The notes under the pieces: generated by a model
What the model saw: only the letters and a program-made list of their open reading frames with translations
What the model was told of the DNA's origin: nothing
Database searches by the model: none
In this document: positions 8,394 to 19,007 of the stretch, in pieces
Layout: each line of letters opens with the position of its first letter
Numbering within the stretch: the first letter of the stretch is position 1
Assembly (NCBI RefSeq): GCF_017114915.1
Contig: NZ_JAAUOE010000001.1
Coordinates: 5,283-69,282 of the forward strand
Source of the DNA: Pseudomonas frederiksbergensis
GTDB taxonomy: Bacteria; Pseudomonadota; Gammaproteobacteria; Pseudomonadales; Pseudomonadaceae
Length of the DNA: 64,000 nucleotides
Direction of reading: 5' to 3'
Translations under genes and position numbers: made by a program

Positions 8394-9842
8394 ATGAGCC
8401 AGAACAAAACGCTTACGACCGCCAGTGGCGCTCCTGTTGCCGACAACCAGAACTCCCGCTCCGCCGGCCCTCGTGGCCCTTTGCTGCTCGACGACTTCCA
8501 CCTGATCGAGAAGCTTGCCCACTTCAACCGTGAAAACATCCCTGAGCGCCGTGTACACGCCAAAGGCTCTGGTGCTTACGGCACGTTCACTGTGACTCGC
8601 GATATCACTCAATACACCAGTGCCAAGCTGTTTGAGTCCGTCGGCAAACAAACTCCGACCTTCCTGCGATTCTCCACCGTGGGCGGCGAACGCGGTTCGG
8701 CTGACACTGAACGCGATCCACGCGGTTTTGCCCTGAAGTTCTACACAGAAGAAGGCAACTGGGACATCGTCGGTAACAACACACCGGTGTTCTTCATTCG
8801 CGACCCGCTGAAATTCCCGGACTTTATCCACACCCAAAAGCGCCTTCCACAAAGCAATCTGAAAAGCGCGCAGATGATGTGGGATTTCTGGTCGCATTCG
8901 CCTGAGGCGTTGCACCAGGTCACTATCCTGTTCTCTGATCGCGGCATCCCTGACGGTTACCGTCACATGCATGGTTTCGGCAGCCACACCTACAGCTTGA
9001 TCAACGCCAATGGCGAGCGTCACTGGGTGAAGTGGCACTACAAGACCAAACAAGGGATCAAGAACCTCGCTCCGGCAGAGGCCGCGCGCTTGGCCGGTAC
9101 CGATCCGGATTACGCACAACGTGACCTGTTCGGCGCCATTGAGCGCGGTGACTTCCCGAAATGGAGTGTCAACATCCAGATCATGACCGAAGCCCAGGCT
9201 GCGGCTCACTACGAGAACCCGTTCGACGTGACCAAGACCTGGTCGCAGAAAGAGTTCCCGTTGATCGAGGTGGGCGAGCTTGAGCTCAACCGCAATCCGC
9301 TGAACTACTTCGCTGAAGTCGAGCAAGCAGCGTTCGGTCCGAGCAACATGGTCCCGGGTGTTGGCCTTTCGCCTGACCGCATGCTGCAAGGTCGCGTGTT
9401 CGCCTACGCCGATGCTCACCGCTACCGTGTGGGCACCAATCACCAGCAACTGCCGGTGAACGCACCTCGCAGCCCGGTCAACACTTACCAGCGCGACGGT
9501 TCGATGGCATTTGGCAGCAATGGTGGTGCGGCGCCGAACTATGAGCCGAACAGCTATGTGGAATCACCGAAACAGGCACCGCGCTATGCGGAGCCCGCAT
9601 TGGCCTTGAGCGGCGCGGCCGATCGTTACGATCATCGCGAAGACACCGACTACTACAGTCACGCCGGTGCGCTGTTCCGTCTGATGAACGATGAGCAGAA
9701 AGCCCTGCTGATCAATAATATCGCCGGTGCGATGGCCGGGGTGTCCAGTGATGTAGTTGATCGTCAATTGCAGCATTTCTTCAGGGCTGACCCGGCTTAT
9801 GGAGAAGGTATCGCAAAGGCGTTGGGCGTACAGCTTAACTAA
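8394..9842 (+). CDS. katA: Monofunctional haem catalase (KatA type, small subunit)
   Basis: Converts hydrogen peroxide to water and oxygen. The 482-residue length is that of clade-3 small-subunit catalases and equals P. aeruginosa KatA. The catalytic His lies in [12 protein letters not shown] near residue 53, with [17 protein letters not shown] following; the proximal haem Tyr is in [14 protein letters not shown] near residue 335. No signal peptide is evident, so it is cytoplasmic. GAGGAAGAAG precedes the ATG. It lies just upstream of a ferritin gene, as in P. aeruginosa. The 238-nt upstream region contains no OxyR site that I can call with confidence. Confidence 0.97.
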   Translation: MSQNKTLTTASGAPVADNQNSRSAGPRGPLLLDDFHLIEKLAHFNRENIPERRVHAKGSGAYGTFTVTRDITQYTSAKLFESVGKQTPTFLRFSTVGGERGSADTERDPRGFALKFYTEEGNWDIVGNNTPVFFIRDPLKFPDFIHTQKRLPQSNLKSAQMMWDFWSHSPEALHQVTILFSDRGIPDGYRHMHGFGSHTYSLINANGERHWVKWHYKTKQGIKNLAPAEAARLAGTDPDYAQRDLFGAIERGDFPKWSVNIQIMTEAQAAAHYENPFDVTKTWSQKEFPLIEVGELELNRNPLNYFAEVEQAAFGPSNMVPGVGLSPDRMLQGRVFAYADAHRYRVGTNHQQLPVNAPRSPVNTYQRDGSMAFGSNGGAAPNYEPNSYVESPKQAPRYAEPALALSGAADRYDHREDTDYYSHAGALFRLMNDEQKALLINNIAGAMAGVSSDVVDRQLQHFFRADPAYGEGIAKALGVQLN

Positions 9843-9859
9843 GTCTAAACGATAAGCAG

Positions 9860-9885
9860 AACCGCCCTCATTTGGGCGGTTTTTG
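9860..9885 (+). terminator. katA terminator
   Basis: ACCGCCC (9861-9867), a 6-nt loop and GGGCGGT (9874-9880) are followed by five more T residues, 20 nt after the catalase stop. Confidence 0.9.
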
Positions 9886-9997
9886 CGTTATTTAAACCGA
9901 TTTTCTCAGAATATCTTCGCTTTTATCGCGTCGGGCGAGTGACCTTCCGGTCAGGTTGGTTCAAACTACAGACTTTCAAGCAGGGAGATGTAGGGCG

Positions 9998-10462
9998 ATG
10001 CAAGGTCACCCAGACGTAATCGATTACCTCAACACATTGCTGACAGGCGAACTGGCCGCCCGTGATCAATATTTCATCCATTCGCGGATGTACGAGGACT
10101 GGGGGTTCACCGAGCTCTACGAACGTATCAACCACGAGATGGAAGAGGAGGCGCAACACGCTGACGCGCTGATGCGGCGGATCCTGATGCTCGAAGGTAC
10201 GCCACGTATGCGTCCGGATGATCTTGATGTCGGCACCACTGTGCCGGACATGCTCGCCGCTGACCTGCGACTGGAATACAAAGTCCGCGCTGCCCTATGC
10301 AAGGGTATCGAGCTTTGCGAGCTGCACAAGGATTACGTCACTCGCGAGATCCTGCGCATTCAGCTGAACGACACTGAAGAAGATCACACCTACTGGCTGG
10401 AGAAGCAGCTGGGTTTGATCAAGTTGATCGGTCTGGAGAATTACCTGCAATCGCAGTTCTGA
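9998..10462 (+). CDS. ftnA: Bacterial ferritin (FtnA; often annotated BfrA)
   Basis: A 154-residue ferritin-like four-helix protein that would form a 24-subunit iron-storage shell. I chose the ATG at 9998 ([12 protein letters not shown]), which aligns with E. coli Bfr residue 1. Dinuclear iron-site residues Glu18, Glu51 and His54 are present, as is the later EEDH motif. At position 52, where bacterioferritins have the haem-ligating Met, this protein has Ala (EEAQHAD), so it should not bind haem in the Bfr manner. The P. aeruginosa orthologue, first named BfrA, was reclassified as FtnA for the same reason. It follows the catalase gene, consistent with peroxide and iron handling together. Confidence 0.93.
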   Translation: MQGHPDVIDYLNTLLTGELAARDQYFIHSRMYEDWGFTELYERINHEMEEEAQHADALMRRILMLEGTPRMRPDDLDVGTTVPDMLAADLRLEYKVRAALCKGIELCELHKDYVTREILRIQLNDTEEDHTYWLEKQLGLIKLIGLENYLQSQF

Positions 10463-10470
10463 TCTTTCAT

Positions 10471-10510
10471 AAAAAGGCCCCTGTCACCGACAAAGTGACA
10501 GGGGCTTTTT
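10471..10510. terminator. Bidirectional terminator between ferritin gene and uvrA
   Basis: An 11-bp perfect stem (GCCCCTGTCAC with GTGACAGGGGC, 7-nt loop) is flanked by A5 on the left and T5 on the right. It can stop transcription of both convergent genes. Confidence 0.9.
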
Positions 10511-10522
10511 CATGGGCCCGAT

Positions 10523-13357
10523 TCAGGCCTTGTCGCGAGCCAACAGCGGTTTGAGATAGAAGCCAGTATGAGACTGCTTCATCTCGGATACTTCCTCCGG
10601 TGTACCGACGGCAATGATCTGCCCACCTTTGGAACCACCTTCCGGGCCCAGGTCCACCAACCAGTCGGCAGTCTTGATCACGTCCAGGTTGTGCTCGATC
10701 ACCACCACGGTATTGCCGTGGTCGCGCAGACGATGCAGCACGTCGAGCAGTTGCTGGATATCGGCGAAGTGCAGACCGGTGGTGGGTTCGTCGAGGATAT
10801 ACAGTGTCTTGCCGGTATCGCGTTTGGACAGCTCGCGAGACAGTTTCACCCGTTGGGCTTCACCGCCCGACAGCGTCGTCGCCGATTGTCCCAGTTTGAT
10901 GTAGGAAAGGCCTACGTCCATCAACGTCTGAAGCTTGCGGGCCAAGGCTGGAACCGCGTCGAAGAACACCCGCGCTTCCTCGATGGTCATCTCGAGGGTC
11001 TCGTGGATGCTCTTGCCCTTGTACTTGATCTCCAGTGTCTCACGGTTGTAGCGCTTGCTCTTGCAGACATCGCACGGGACATAAATGTCCGGCAGGAAGT
11101 GCATTTCCACCTTGATCAGGCCATCACCCTGACAGGCCTCGCAGCGTCCGCCCTTCACGTTGAAGGAGAAACGCCCCGGCCCGTAACCGCGGGAGCGGGA
11201 TTCCGGCACGCCGGCGAACAACTCGCGAATCGGCGTGAACAGCCCGGTATAGGTCGCCGGGTTGGAGCGCGGCGTGCGACCGATCGGGCTCTGATCGATA
11301 TCGACGACTTTATCCAGGTGCTCAAGGCCTTTGATGCTGTCGTGAGCCGCCGCTTCCAGAGTTGTTGCGCCATTGAGTGCGGTAGCGCTCAACGGGAACA
11401 GCGTGTTGTTGATCAGCGTCGATTTGCCTGAACCGGACACGCCGGTCACGCAGGTCAGCAGACCGATCGGAATCTCCAGATCGACGTTGCGCAAATTGTT
11501 GCCGCGAGCGCCCTTGAGAGACAACGCCAGCTTCTTGTTGCGCGGCGTGCGTTTGGCTGGAACTTCGATCTTCACTCGGCCCGACAAATACTTGCCGGTC
11601 AGCGAATCGGGGTGCGCCATGACCTCGGCCGGCGAACCTTCGGCGACGATATGCCCGCCATGAACACCCGCGCCCGGGCCGATATCCACCACATAGTCGG
11701 CCAGACGAATCGCGTCTTCATCGTGCTCGACGACGATCACCGTGTTGCCGATATCGCGCAGGTGCTTGAGGGTGCCCAATAACCGGTCGTTGTCCCGTTG
11801 GTGCAGGCCAATCGACGGTTCATCGAGGATGTACAGAACCCCTACCAGGCCGGCGCCAATCTGACTGGCCAGACGGATACGCTGGGCTTCACCGCCGGAC
11901 AGTGTGTCGGCACTGCGATCCAGCGACAGGTAGTCGAGACCGACGTTGACCAGGAATTGCAGGCGTTCGCGGATTTCCTTGAGGATCTTGTCGGCAATTT
12001 CGCCACGGCGGCCGGTCAGTTTCAGCACGCCGAAGTATTCGCAGGCATCACCGATTGGCAAGTTGGTCACCGCCGGCAAGGTCTTCTCGCCAACCCACAC
12101 ATGTCGCGCCTCGCGACGCAGACGGGTGCCACGGCAATCCGGGCAGGGCTGGGTGCTGAGGAACTTGGCCAGTTCTTCCCGGACCGAAGCCGATTCGGTT
12201 TCGCGGTAGCGGCGTTCCAGGTTCGGCACGATGCCTTCGAACGGGTGCGAGCGTTTGACGATATCGCCACGGTCGTTCAAGTACTTGAAGTCGACATTCT
12301 GCGAGCCGCTGCCATGCAGGATGAATTTCTGCTGATCGACCGGCAGTTCGTTGAACGGCACTTCGAGGCTGAACTTGTAATGGGCGGCCAGTGAGCCAAG
12401 CATCTGGAAGTAATAGACGTTGCGCCTGTCCCAGCCGCGGATCGCGCCTTCGGCCAGGGTCAATTCACTGTTCACCAAGCGTTTGGTGTCGAAGAACTGT
12501 TTAACCCCCAGGCCGTCACAAGTCGGGCAGGCGCCGGCCGGGTTGTTGAAGGAAAACAGCTTGGGTTCCAGCTCGCTGATGGCGTGGCCGCAGATCGGAC
12601 AGGCAAAACGCGCGGAGAAGATGATTTCTTCGCCGGGCTCGTCGTCCATTGGCGCCACCAGCGCAATACCGTCCGCCAGTTTCAGCGCGGTCTCGAACGA
12701 TTCGGCCAGGCGCTGCTGCAGGTCGGCGCGGACCTTGAAGCGGTCGACCACGACATCGATCGAGTGCTTCTTCTGTTTATCCAGCTTGGGCAACTCGTCC
12801 AGCTCGCAGAGCTTGCCGTTGACCCGTGCCCGCACGAAACCCTGGGCGCGCAGTTCTTCGAACACCGAGAGATGCTCGCCCTTACGCTCACGAATCACTG
12901 GCGCCAGCAGCATCAATTTGCTGCCCTCCGGTTGCGCCAGCACCAGGTCGACCATCTGGCTGACGGTCTGGGCTTCCAGCGGAATATCGTGGTCCGGGCA
13001 GCGAGGAATACCGACGCGAGCGTAAAGCAGGCGCAGGTAGTCGTAGATTTCGGTGATGGTGCCGACCGTCGAGCGCGGGTTGTGCGAGGTCGACTTCTGT
13101 TCGATGGAAATCGCTGGCGACAGACCTTCGATGGTGTCGACGTCAGGTTTTTCCATCATCGACAGGAACTGCCGGGCGTAGGCCGACAGCGATTCGACAT
13201 ATCGGCGCTGGCCTTCGGCGTACAGCGTGTCGAAGGCCAGGGACGACTTGCCGGATCCGGACAGGCCGGTGATAACGATCAGTTTGTCCCGTGGCAGGGT
13301 CAGGTCGATGTTCTTCAGGTTGTGGGTTCGGGCCCCACGAATCAGGATCTTGTCCAA
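10523..13357 (-). CDS. uvrA: Excinuclease ABC subunit A
   Basis: UvrA recognises DNA damage in nucleotide excision repair and loads UvrB. The 944-residue protein contains two ABC ATPase modules: Walker [10 protein letters not shown] near residue 31 and GVSGSGKST near 640, each with an LSGGEAQR signature. The zinc-binding Cys pairs are present (CPIC...CPTC near 253-283 and CEAC...CDVC near 740-765). The start is TTG at 13357 (revcomp CAA at 13355-13357), aligning with MDKI in E. coli; upstream in-frame codons extend into the divergent MFS gene and are not supported. It is divergent from the MFS gene with about 180 nt between them. Confidence 0.97.
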   Translation of the reverse strand: MDKILIRGARTHNLKNIDLTLPRDKLIVITGLSGSGKSSLAFDTLYAEGQRRYVESLSAYARQFLSMMEKPDVDTIEGLSPAISIEQKSTSHNPRSTVGTITEIYDYLRLLYARVGIPRCPDHDIPLEAQTVSQMVDLVLAQPEGSKLMLLAPVIRERKGEHLSVFEELRAQGFVRARVNGKLCELDELPKLDKQKKHSIDVVVDRFKVRADLQQRLAESFETALKLADGIALVAPMDDEPGEEIIFSARFACPICGHAISELEPKLFSFNNPAGACPTCDGLGVKQFFDTKRLVNSELTLAEGAIRGWDRRNVYYFQMLGSLAAHYKFSLEVPFNELPVDQQKFILHGSGSQNVDFKYLNDRGDIVKRSHPFEGIVPNLERRYRETESASVREELAKFLSTQPCPDCRGTRLRREARHVWVGEKTLPAVTNLPIGDACEYFGVLKLTGRRGEIADKILKEIRERLQFLVNVGLDYLSLDRSADTLSGGEAQRIRLASQIGAGLVGVLYILDEPSIGLHQRDNDRLLGTLKHLRDIGNTVIVVEHDEDAIRLADYVVDIGPGAGVHGGHIVAEGSPAEVMAHPDSLTGKYLSGRVKIEVPAKRTPRNKKLALSLKGARGNNLRNVDLEIPIGLLTCVTGVSGSGKSTLINNTLFPLSATALNGATTLEAAAHDSIKGLEHLDKVVDIDQSPIGRTPRSNPATYTGLFTPIRELFAGVPESRSRGYGPGRFSFNVKGGRCEACQGDGLIKVEMHFLPDIYVPCDVCKSKRYNRETLEIKYKGKSIHETLEMTIEEARVFFDAVPALARKLQTLMDVGLSYIKLGQSATTLSGGEAQRVKLSRELSKRDTGKTLYILDEPTTGLHFADIQQLLDVLHRLRDHGNTVVVIEHNLDVIKTADWLVDLGPEGGSKGGQIIAVGTPEEVSEMKQSHTGFYLKPLLARDKA

Positions 13358-13537
13358 AGTGGCCTCGCTCGGCGGGCGTCGAAAACGTAGGAGTATACGG
13401 CCAAATACTGGATGGATGCACACTATCGAATGAGGGCGTCGCAGCCATACATGAAAGCTGCGCGTCAAAGCGTCGCGATGTACCCCGTCAATCGATGGGA
13501 CTGGTAGAATCGCCGCCGGTTCACATGAGGTTTTTCC

Positions 13538-14935
13538 ATGCACGATCCCCACAGCGAACGCATGAGTGGCAGTGAGACGCGCGCAGCAAGCGGTCTGGCC
13601 CTGGTGTTCGCCTTCCGTATGCTTGGCATGTTCATGGTGTTGCCGGTACTGGCGACCTATGGGATGGACCTGGCAGGCGCGACCCCGGCCCTCATCGGGT
13701 TGGCGATTGGCGCTTACGGCCTGACCCAGGCGATCTTTCAGATTCCTTTCGGCTTCATTTCCGACCGCATCGGTCGACGTCCGGTGATTTACCTGGGGCT
13801 GATTGTCTTTGCCCTGGGGAGCGTGCTGGCGGCCAATGCCGATTCGATCTGGGGCGTCATTGCCGGACGCATCCTGCAGGGCGCCGGGGCGATTTCCGCG
13901 GCGGTCATGGCGTTGCTGTCGGACCTGACCCGGGAGCAGCATCGGACCAAAGCCATGGCCATGATCGGCATGACGATCGGTCTGTCGTTCGCGGTCGCCA
14001 TGGTTGCGGGACCGTTGCTGACCCGTGCCTTCGGCCTGTCCGGGTTGTTCTTCGCCACCGGCGGTATGGCGCTGGTCGGTATCGTCATCGTGATGTTCAT
14101 GGTGCCGCGCGCCACCGGGCCGTTGCAGCACCGCGAGTCCGGCGTCGCGCGTCAGGCGCTGATACCGACGCTCAAGCACCCGGACCTGCTGCGCCTGGAC
14201 CTGGGCATTTTTGTGTTGCACGCGATGTTGATGTCGAGCTTCGTGGCATTGCCCCTGGCCCTGGTCGAAAAAGCCGGTTTGCCCAAAGAGCAGCATTGGT
14301 GGGTGTACCTGACCGCGCTGCTGATTTCCTTCTTCGCCATGATCCCGTTCATTATCTACGGCGAGAAGCGACGCAAAATGAAACGAGTTTTACTCGGCTC
14401 CGTCGTGACGCTAATGCTCACTGAGCTATTCTTCTGGCAGTTCGGCGACAGCTTGCGGGCTCTGGTAATCGGCACGGTGGTGTTCTTCACCGCATTCAAT
14501 CTGCTGGAAGCCTCCTTGCCATCGCTGATCAGTAAGGTTTCACCGGCAGGCGGCAAAGGCACGGCGATGGGGGTTTATTCCACCAGTCAGTTCCTCGGTT
14601 CGGCACTGGGCGGGATCCTCGGCGGCTGGCTGTTCCAGCACGGCGGTTTGTCGGTTGTGTTCCTGGGATGTGCCGGGCTGGCTGCACTTTGGCTGGCCTT
14701 TGCTGTTACCATGGGCGAACCACCTTACGTCACGAGCCTGCGCTTGCCGTTGTCGCCCGAAGCGATCCGCGAAGCGGGTCTGGTTGAGCGCCTGAAGGCC
14801 GTCGTAGGGGTAACAGATGCAGTGATCGTTGCTGATGAAGCGGCGATTTACATCAAATTGGACACCGAACTATTGGATCGCACAACCCTTGAGCGCCTGG
14901 TGAACAACCCGGCCGAGGCAGCGTGCGTAGCCTAG
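13538..14935 (+). CDS. MFS transporter, YajR-like, with C-terminal soluble domain
   Basis: An inner-membrane major facilitator of 465 residues with about twelve hydrophobic segments. Motif A is visible as [13 protein letters not shown] near residues 73-85. After the last membrane segment (ending near 395) comes a soluble tail of about 70 residues ([21 protein letters not shown]) whose pattern fits the ferredoxin-like domain of E. coli YajR. The substrate is unknown; this subgroup is often labelled a drug exporter without evidence. It is divergent from uvrA and 9 nt upstream of ssb, as at the P. aeruginosa uvrA-ssb locus. An in-frame ATG at 13562 is an alternative start. Confidence 0.88.
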   Translation: MHDPHSERMSGSETRAASGLALVFAFRMLGMFMVLPVLATYGMDLAGATPALIGLAIGAYGLTQAIFQIPFGFISDRIGRRPVIYLGLIVFALGSVLAANADSIWGVIAGRILQGAGAISAAVMALLSDLTREQHRTKAMAMIGMTIGLSFAVAMVAGPLLTRAFGLSGLFFATGGMALVGIVIVMFMVPRATGPLQHRESGVARQALIPTLKHPDLLRLDLGIFVLHAMLMSSFVALPLALVEKAGLPKEQHWWVYLTALLISFFAMIPFIIYGEKRRKMKRVLLGSVVTLMLTELFFWQFGDSLRALVIGTVVFFTAFNLLEASLPSLISKVSPAGGKGTAMGVYSTSQFLGSALGGILGGWLFQHGGLSVVFLGCAGLAALWLAFAVTMGEPPYVTSLRLPLSPEAIREAGLVERLKAVVGVTDAVIVADEAAIYIKLDTELLDRTTLERLVNNPAEAACVA

Positions 14936-14944
14936 GAGAACGTT

Positions 14945-15460
14945 ATGGCCCGTGGGGTTAACAAAGTCATATTGGTCGGCACTTGCGGCCAGGATCCCGA
15001 AGTTCGCTACTTGCCTAACGGTAACGCCGTGACCAACCTGAGTCTGGCGACCAGCGAACAGTGGACCGACAAGCAAACTGGTCAGAAGGTCGAGAAGACC
15101 GAATGGCACCGTGTGTCGATGTTCGGCAAGGTTGCGGAAATCGCCGGCGAATACCTGCGTAAAGGTTCGCAGGTCTACATCGAAGGCAAGCTGCAGACCC
15201 GCGAGTGGGAAAAAGACGGTATCAAGCGTTACACCACTGAAATCGTGGTCGACATGCAAGGCACCATGCAACTGCTGGGCGGCCGTCCACAACAGGGCGA
15301 TCAACAAGGCGGGGGCAATAACTACCAGCAATCTGCTCCACGCCAACAGGCTCCGCGCCCGCAGCAGTCGGCGCCGCAACAGTCGCGTCCGGCTCCACCG
15401 CAGGCCGCACCGCAACCGGCTCCGGATTTCGACAGCTTTGATGACGATATTCCGTTCTAA
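14945..15460 (+). CDS. ssb: Single-stranded DNA-binding protein
   Basis: SSB protects single-stranded DNA and recruits replication and repair proteins. The OB fold occupies residues 1 to about 112 ([22 protein letters not shown] at the start). A Gln/Pro-rich disordered linker spans about 113-160, and the acidic tip FDDDIPF ends the protein, the docking site for partner proteins. At 171 residues the length is normal. It is the last gene of the MFS-ssb pair, followed by a strong terminator. Confidence 0.98.
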   Translation: MARGVNKVILVGTCGQDPEVRYLPNGNAVTNLSLATSEQWTDKQTGQKVEKTEWHRVSMFGKVAEIAGEYLRKGSQVYIEGKLQTREWEKDGIKRYTTEIVVDMQGTMQLLGGRPQQGDQQGGGNNYQQSAPRQQAPRPQQSAPQQSRPAPPQAAPQPAPDFDSFDDDIPF

Positions 15461-15484
15461 GAAGCAGCTATCCAGTCAGTAATA

Positions 15485-15516
15485 AAAAAAGCGAAGCCAT
15501 CTGGCTTCGCTTTTTT
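15485..15516. terminator. Bidirectional terminator, ssb / ycaO
   Basis: A perfect 14-bp inverted repeat (AAAAAAGCGAAGCC and its complement, 4-nt loop) gives T6 in both directions. It serves the convergent ssb and OsmC-YcaO genes. Confidence 0.93.
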
Positions 15517-15526
15517 GTGGGCGCTG

Positions 15527-17731
15527 TTAACGGGATAAAGTAGTCATGCTGGCCCGCGCCATGTGCAGTTTTTTGTAGCTGTCGATCAGGCGCAGGTGTC
15601 TATCGAGCCCCTCCAGTTTCATGCTGGTCGGCGTCAAGCCATGGAAGCGCACGCTGCCGTCCACTGATCCGATCGCTGCATCCATTCGCTCGTTGCCAAA
15701 CATCCGGCGGAAATTGGCCTCGTAATCCTCCAGTTCCAGGTCTTCGTCCAGTTTCATCTCCAGCACCACGTTCACGGCCTGATAGAACAAGCCACGTTCA
15801 ACGGTGTTGTCGTTGTACTGCAGGAACATTTCCACCGCCTCTTTCGCCTCTTCAAATTGCTGCAAGGCGAGATAGATCAGCAGCTTCAACTCCAGGATCG
15901 TTAACTGACCCCAGGCCGTATTGTCGTCAAATTCGATGCCGATCAAGGTGGTGATGTCGGTGTAGTCATCCAGCTCACTTTCCACCAGACGCTCAACCAG
16001 CGATTGCAGTTCGTCCTCGTCCAGGCGATGCAGGTTCAGGATATCGGCACGGAAAAACAGCGCTTTGTTGGTGTTATCCCAGATCAGATCGTCTACCGGA
16101 TAAATTTCCGAATAGTCCGGCACCAGGATGCGGCAGGCCGTTGCGCCGATATGCTCGTAGACTGCCATGTACACTTCCTTGCCCATGCCTTCGAGAATGC
16201 CGAACAAGGTTGCGGCTTCCTCGGCATTCGAGTTTTCACCCTGGCCGGAGAAGTCCCACTCCACGAACTCATAATCCGACTTGGCGCTGAAGAAGCGCCA
16301 CGACACCACGCCGCTGGAGTCGATAAAGTGCTCGACGAAGTTATTGGGCTCGGTCACCGCATGGCCTTCAAAAGTCGGCAGGGGCAGGTCGTTGAGACCT
16401 TCGAAGCTGCGGCCCTGCAACAATTCGGTCAGGCTGCGTTCCAGCGCCACTTCCAGGCTCGGATGCGCGCCGAACGAGGCGAACACACCGCCGGTACGCG
16501 GGTTCATCAACGTGACGCACATCACCGGGAATTCACCCCCCAGGGACGCATCCTTCACCAACACGGGGAACCCCTGTTCTTCCAGCGCCTGAATACCGGC
16601 CAGTATCCCGGGGTACTTCGCCAGCACGTGAGCCGGCACATCCGGCAGGGCAAATTCACCTTCGATGATTTCGCGTTTTACCGCGCGCTCGAAGATTTCC
16701 GACAGGCATTGCACCTGGGCTTCGGCCAGCGTGTTACCGGCACTCATGCCGTTGCTCAGGAAAAGGTTTTCAATCAGGTTGGACGGGAAATACACCACTT
16801 CGCCGTCCGACTGGCGCACGTACGGCAGCGAGCAGATGCCGCGCTCTTCATTGCCCGAGTTGGTGTCGATCAGATGGGAACCACGCAGCTCGCCGTCGCG
16901 GTTGTAAATCTTCAGGCAGTACTCGTCGAGAATTTCGGCCGGCAGTGCATCTTTGCGGCCAGGCTTGAACCAGCGTTCGTCCGGGTAATGCACAAACGCT
17001 GCGTTGGCGATGTGTTCGCCCCAGAACTGGTCGTTGTAGAAGAAGTTGCAGTTGAGTCGCTCGATAAACTCGCCCAGCGCCGACGCCAGCGCGCCTTCCT
17101 TGGTCGCACCCTTGCCGTTGGTAAAGCACATCGGCGAGTGCGCATCGCGGATATGCAGCGACCACACATTGGGCACGATATTGCGCCACGAGGCGATTTC
17201 AATCTTCATGCCCAGGTCCGCCAGAATGGCCGACATATTGGCGATGGTTTGCTCCAGCGGCAGATCCTTGCCGGCGATATAGGTGCTCGCCTCTGAGTGG
17301 GAAGCAGGCATCAGCAAAGCCTGGGCATCGGCATCGAGGTTGTCCACTTCTTCGATCACAAACTCAGGCCCGGCTTGCACCACTTTTTTCACGGTGCAAC
17401 GGTCGATGGAACGCAGGATGCCCTGGCGGTCCTTGTCGGAGAGGTCCGCCGGCAACTCGACCTGGATCTTGAAAATCTGGTTGTAGCGGTTTTCCGGGTC
17501 AACAATATTGTTCTGCGACAGGCGGATGTTATCCGTGGGGATATTGCGCGTGTTGCAGTACAACTTCACAAAATACGCTGCACACAGCGCCGACGAAGCC
17601 AGGAAGTAGTCGAACGGACCCGGTGCCGAGCCATCGCCCTTGTAGCGGATAGGTTGATCGGCCACCACCGTGAAGTCATCGAACTTGGCTTCAAGTCGAA
17701 GGTTGTCGAGAAAGTTGACCTTGATTTCCAT
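15527..17731 (-). CDS. OsmC-YcaO fusion protein
   Basis: A 734-residue two-part protein. Residues 1 to about 140 form an OsmC/Ohr-like domain with the two family cysteines visible as Cys50 (SALCAAY) and Cys112 (DRCTVKK). From about residue 150 to the end it aligns along its length with E. coli YcaO (586 residues): CFTNGKGATKEGALASALGE, NGMSAGNTLAEAQVQ and LTELLQGR are conserved, and the last 150 residues match the TPR-like tail. YcaO domains use ATP to activate amide backbones; E. coli YcaO has been linked to RimO-dependent methylthiolation of ribosomal protein S12. The fusion suggests a thiol- or peroxide-linked reaction, but this is inference. It follows the yjf-type cluster after 106 nt and may have its own promoter. 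Confidence 0.9.
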   Translation of the reverse strand: MEIKVNFLDNLRLEAKFDDFTVVADQPIRYKGDGSAPGPFDYFLASSALCAAYFVKLYCNTRNIPTDNIRLSQNNIVDPENRYNQIFKIQVELPADLSDKDRQGILRSIDRCTVKKVVQAGPEFVIEEVDNLDADAQALLMPASHSEASTYIAGKDLPLEQTIANMSAILADLGMKIEIASWRNIVPNVWSLHIRDAHSPMCFTNGKGATKEGALASALGEFIERLNCNFFYNDQFWGEHIANAAFVHYPDERWFKPGRKDALPAEILDEYCLKIYNRDGELRGSHLIDTNSGNEERGICSLPYVRQSDGEVVYFPSNLIENLFLSNGMSAGNTLAEAQVQCLSEIFERAVKREIIEGEFALPDVPAHVLAKYPGILAGIQALEEQGFPVLVKDASLGGEFPVMCVTLMNPRTGGVFASFGAHPSLEVALERSLTELLQGRSFEGLNDLPLPTFEGHAVTEPNNFVEHFIDSSGVVSWRFFSAKSDYEFVEWDFSGQGENSNAEEAATLFGILEGMGKEVYMAVYEHIGATACRILVPDYSEIYPVDDLIWDNTNKALFFRADILNLHRLDEDELQSLVERLVESELDDYTDITTLIGIEFDDNTAWGQLTILELKLLIYLALQQFEEAKEAVEMFLQYNDNTVERGLFYQAVNVVLEMKLDEDLELEDYEANFRRMFGNERMDAAIGSVDGSVRFHGLTPTSMKLEGLDRHLRLIDSYKKLHMARASMTTLSR

Positions 17732-17837
17732 GGGGGATTACCAGAATAACGGCTAAACGAATGGCCGCCATTATCCGGCATTTCAGCCGTAAGTCTTGTG
17801 GGTGTCTTGATATATGTCCGCATCGGCGATGGATGGG

Positions 17838-18995
17838 TCAATCGAGTATCAGGTGTGGCAAGAACCGGCTCGAATCCTTGGTGATCAGACTATTGTCTTC
17901 CCGCACGCCGATCCCCGCCGCCTGATCCCCGATTACCCAGGAGCCGATCAGCGTGTAGCTGTCGCCAAACTTCGGCAGCGGGGCAAACTCCTGAAGGATG
18001 AACGGCGCATCGGTGTAGGGGCCGTCCTCTTTTACGATCAGACCTTCAGCGGTTTGCAGCTCAATGTTGGCGCCTTCCCGTGAGAAAAATGGCTTGCGCA
18101 CCCAACCCTTGGGCACGGCTTTGCCCGGGTCGGCATCCAGGTGCGCCGCGAGCAGGTTCGGGTGACCTTTGTTGAACTCCCACAACAACGGCAGGATACC
18201 CTTGTTGGAGATGATCGATTTCCAGGCCGGCTCGAAAAATTGTGTATCGCTCTGGGCAATCGCAGCGCCGAAGGGTTCGTGGAAGATGAACTCCCAGGCA
18301 TGCAGCTTGAACAGGTGAGGGATCCAGCGATCTTCGAGGTCGACGAAACGTCCGTCACGGGTGAGGCCAATGTCCTCGATATCAATGTGCCGAGATTCGA
18401 TGCCGACTTTTTCCGCGACCAGGCGCAGGTAATCGGTGGTGCCCTTGTCTTCGACCGAGTCTTTCATCGAAGCGAAATAGAAGGGCTGTTTGAGCTGCAG
18501 TTGGGCAAAGGTCTGATGCAGCTTGGTGTCGATGCTGTTGAACTGGTCGGCCTGCCTGGGCAGCAAGCCGCGTTCGATGCACTGCTCCAGCCAGCCCCAC
18601 TGAAACGCCGCGGCCTCATACAGGCTGGTCGGCGTGTCGTAATTGAGTTCCAGCAGCTTGGCGGGCCCGGTGCCGTTGTAGGAGAAGTCCATGCGCCCAT
18701 ACAGGTGCGGGTGGCCTTCGAGCCATGATGTGCGAACCATGTCGTAGAACGGCGCGGGAATGCTCAGGCGATCCAGCAACTCCTCGCTCTGCACCACGCG
18801 GGCCACCAGGTCCATGCACATCTCATGAACCTCGGTGGTCGGGTCTTCGAGATCGTTCTCGATCTGCTTGAGCGTGAACTGGTAGTACGCGCTCTCGTCC
18901 CAATAGGGCTCATCGTCGATGGTATGGAACAGAAAGCCGAGGCTTTCGGCGGTCTGTTTCCAGTCATGACGTTCTGCGCAGAGGATTTTCTTCAT
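17838..18995 (-). CDS. yjfC: Glutathionylspermidine synthase-like ATP-grasp protein (YjfC/YgiC family)
   Basis: A 385-residue protein matching the C-terminal synthetase domain of glutathionylspermidine synthase as found in E. coli YgiC and YjfC. Typical segments are YGRMDFSYNGTGPAKLLELNYDTPTSLYE (residues about 98-126), the ADTPGK-type metal/ATP loops near EFIFHEPFG, and KPFFSREGANIEL near residue 318. The family forms amide bonds from ATP, but E. coli YgiC/YjfC lack demonstrated glutathionylspermidine synthase activity, so the substrate is unknown. It lies 12 nt downstream of the YgiB-like gene, the same pairing as E. coli ygiB-ygiC and yjfM-yjfC. Confidence 0.9.
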   Translation of the reverse strand: MKKILCAERHDWKQTAESLGFLFHTIDDEPYWDESAYYQFTLKQIENDLEDPTTEVHEMCMDLVARVVQSEELLDRLSIPAPFYDMVRTSWLEGHPHLYGRMDFSYNGTGPAKLLELNYDTPTSLYEAAAFQWGWLEQCIERGLLPRQADQFNSIDTKLHQTFAQLQLKQPFYFASMKDSVEDKGTTDYLRLVAEKVGIESRHIDIEDIGLTRDGRFVDLEDRWIPHLFKLHAWEFIFHEPFGAAIAQSDTQFFEPAWKSIISNKGILPLLWEFNKGHPNLLAAHLDADPGKAVPKGWVRKPFFSREGANIELQTAEGLIVKEDGPYTDAPFILQEFAPLPKFGDSYTLIGSWVIGDQAAGIGVREDNSLITKDSSRFLPHLILD

Positions 18996-19007
18996 GGCGC
19001 TCGTTCC

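Noticed and set aside
13408..13423. Possible LexA (SOS) box upstream of uvrA
   Set aside because: The best match (read on the minus strand) keeps only six of eight conserved bases of CTGT-N8-ACAG and lacks the AT-rich centre.
16004..17296. A 430-codon plus-strand frame opposite the OsmC-YcaO gene
   Set aside because: Opposite strand of a protein with clear full-length homology; the translated composition is shadow-like.
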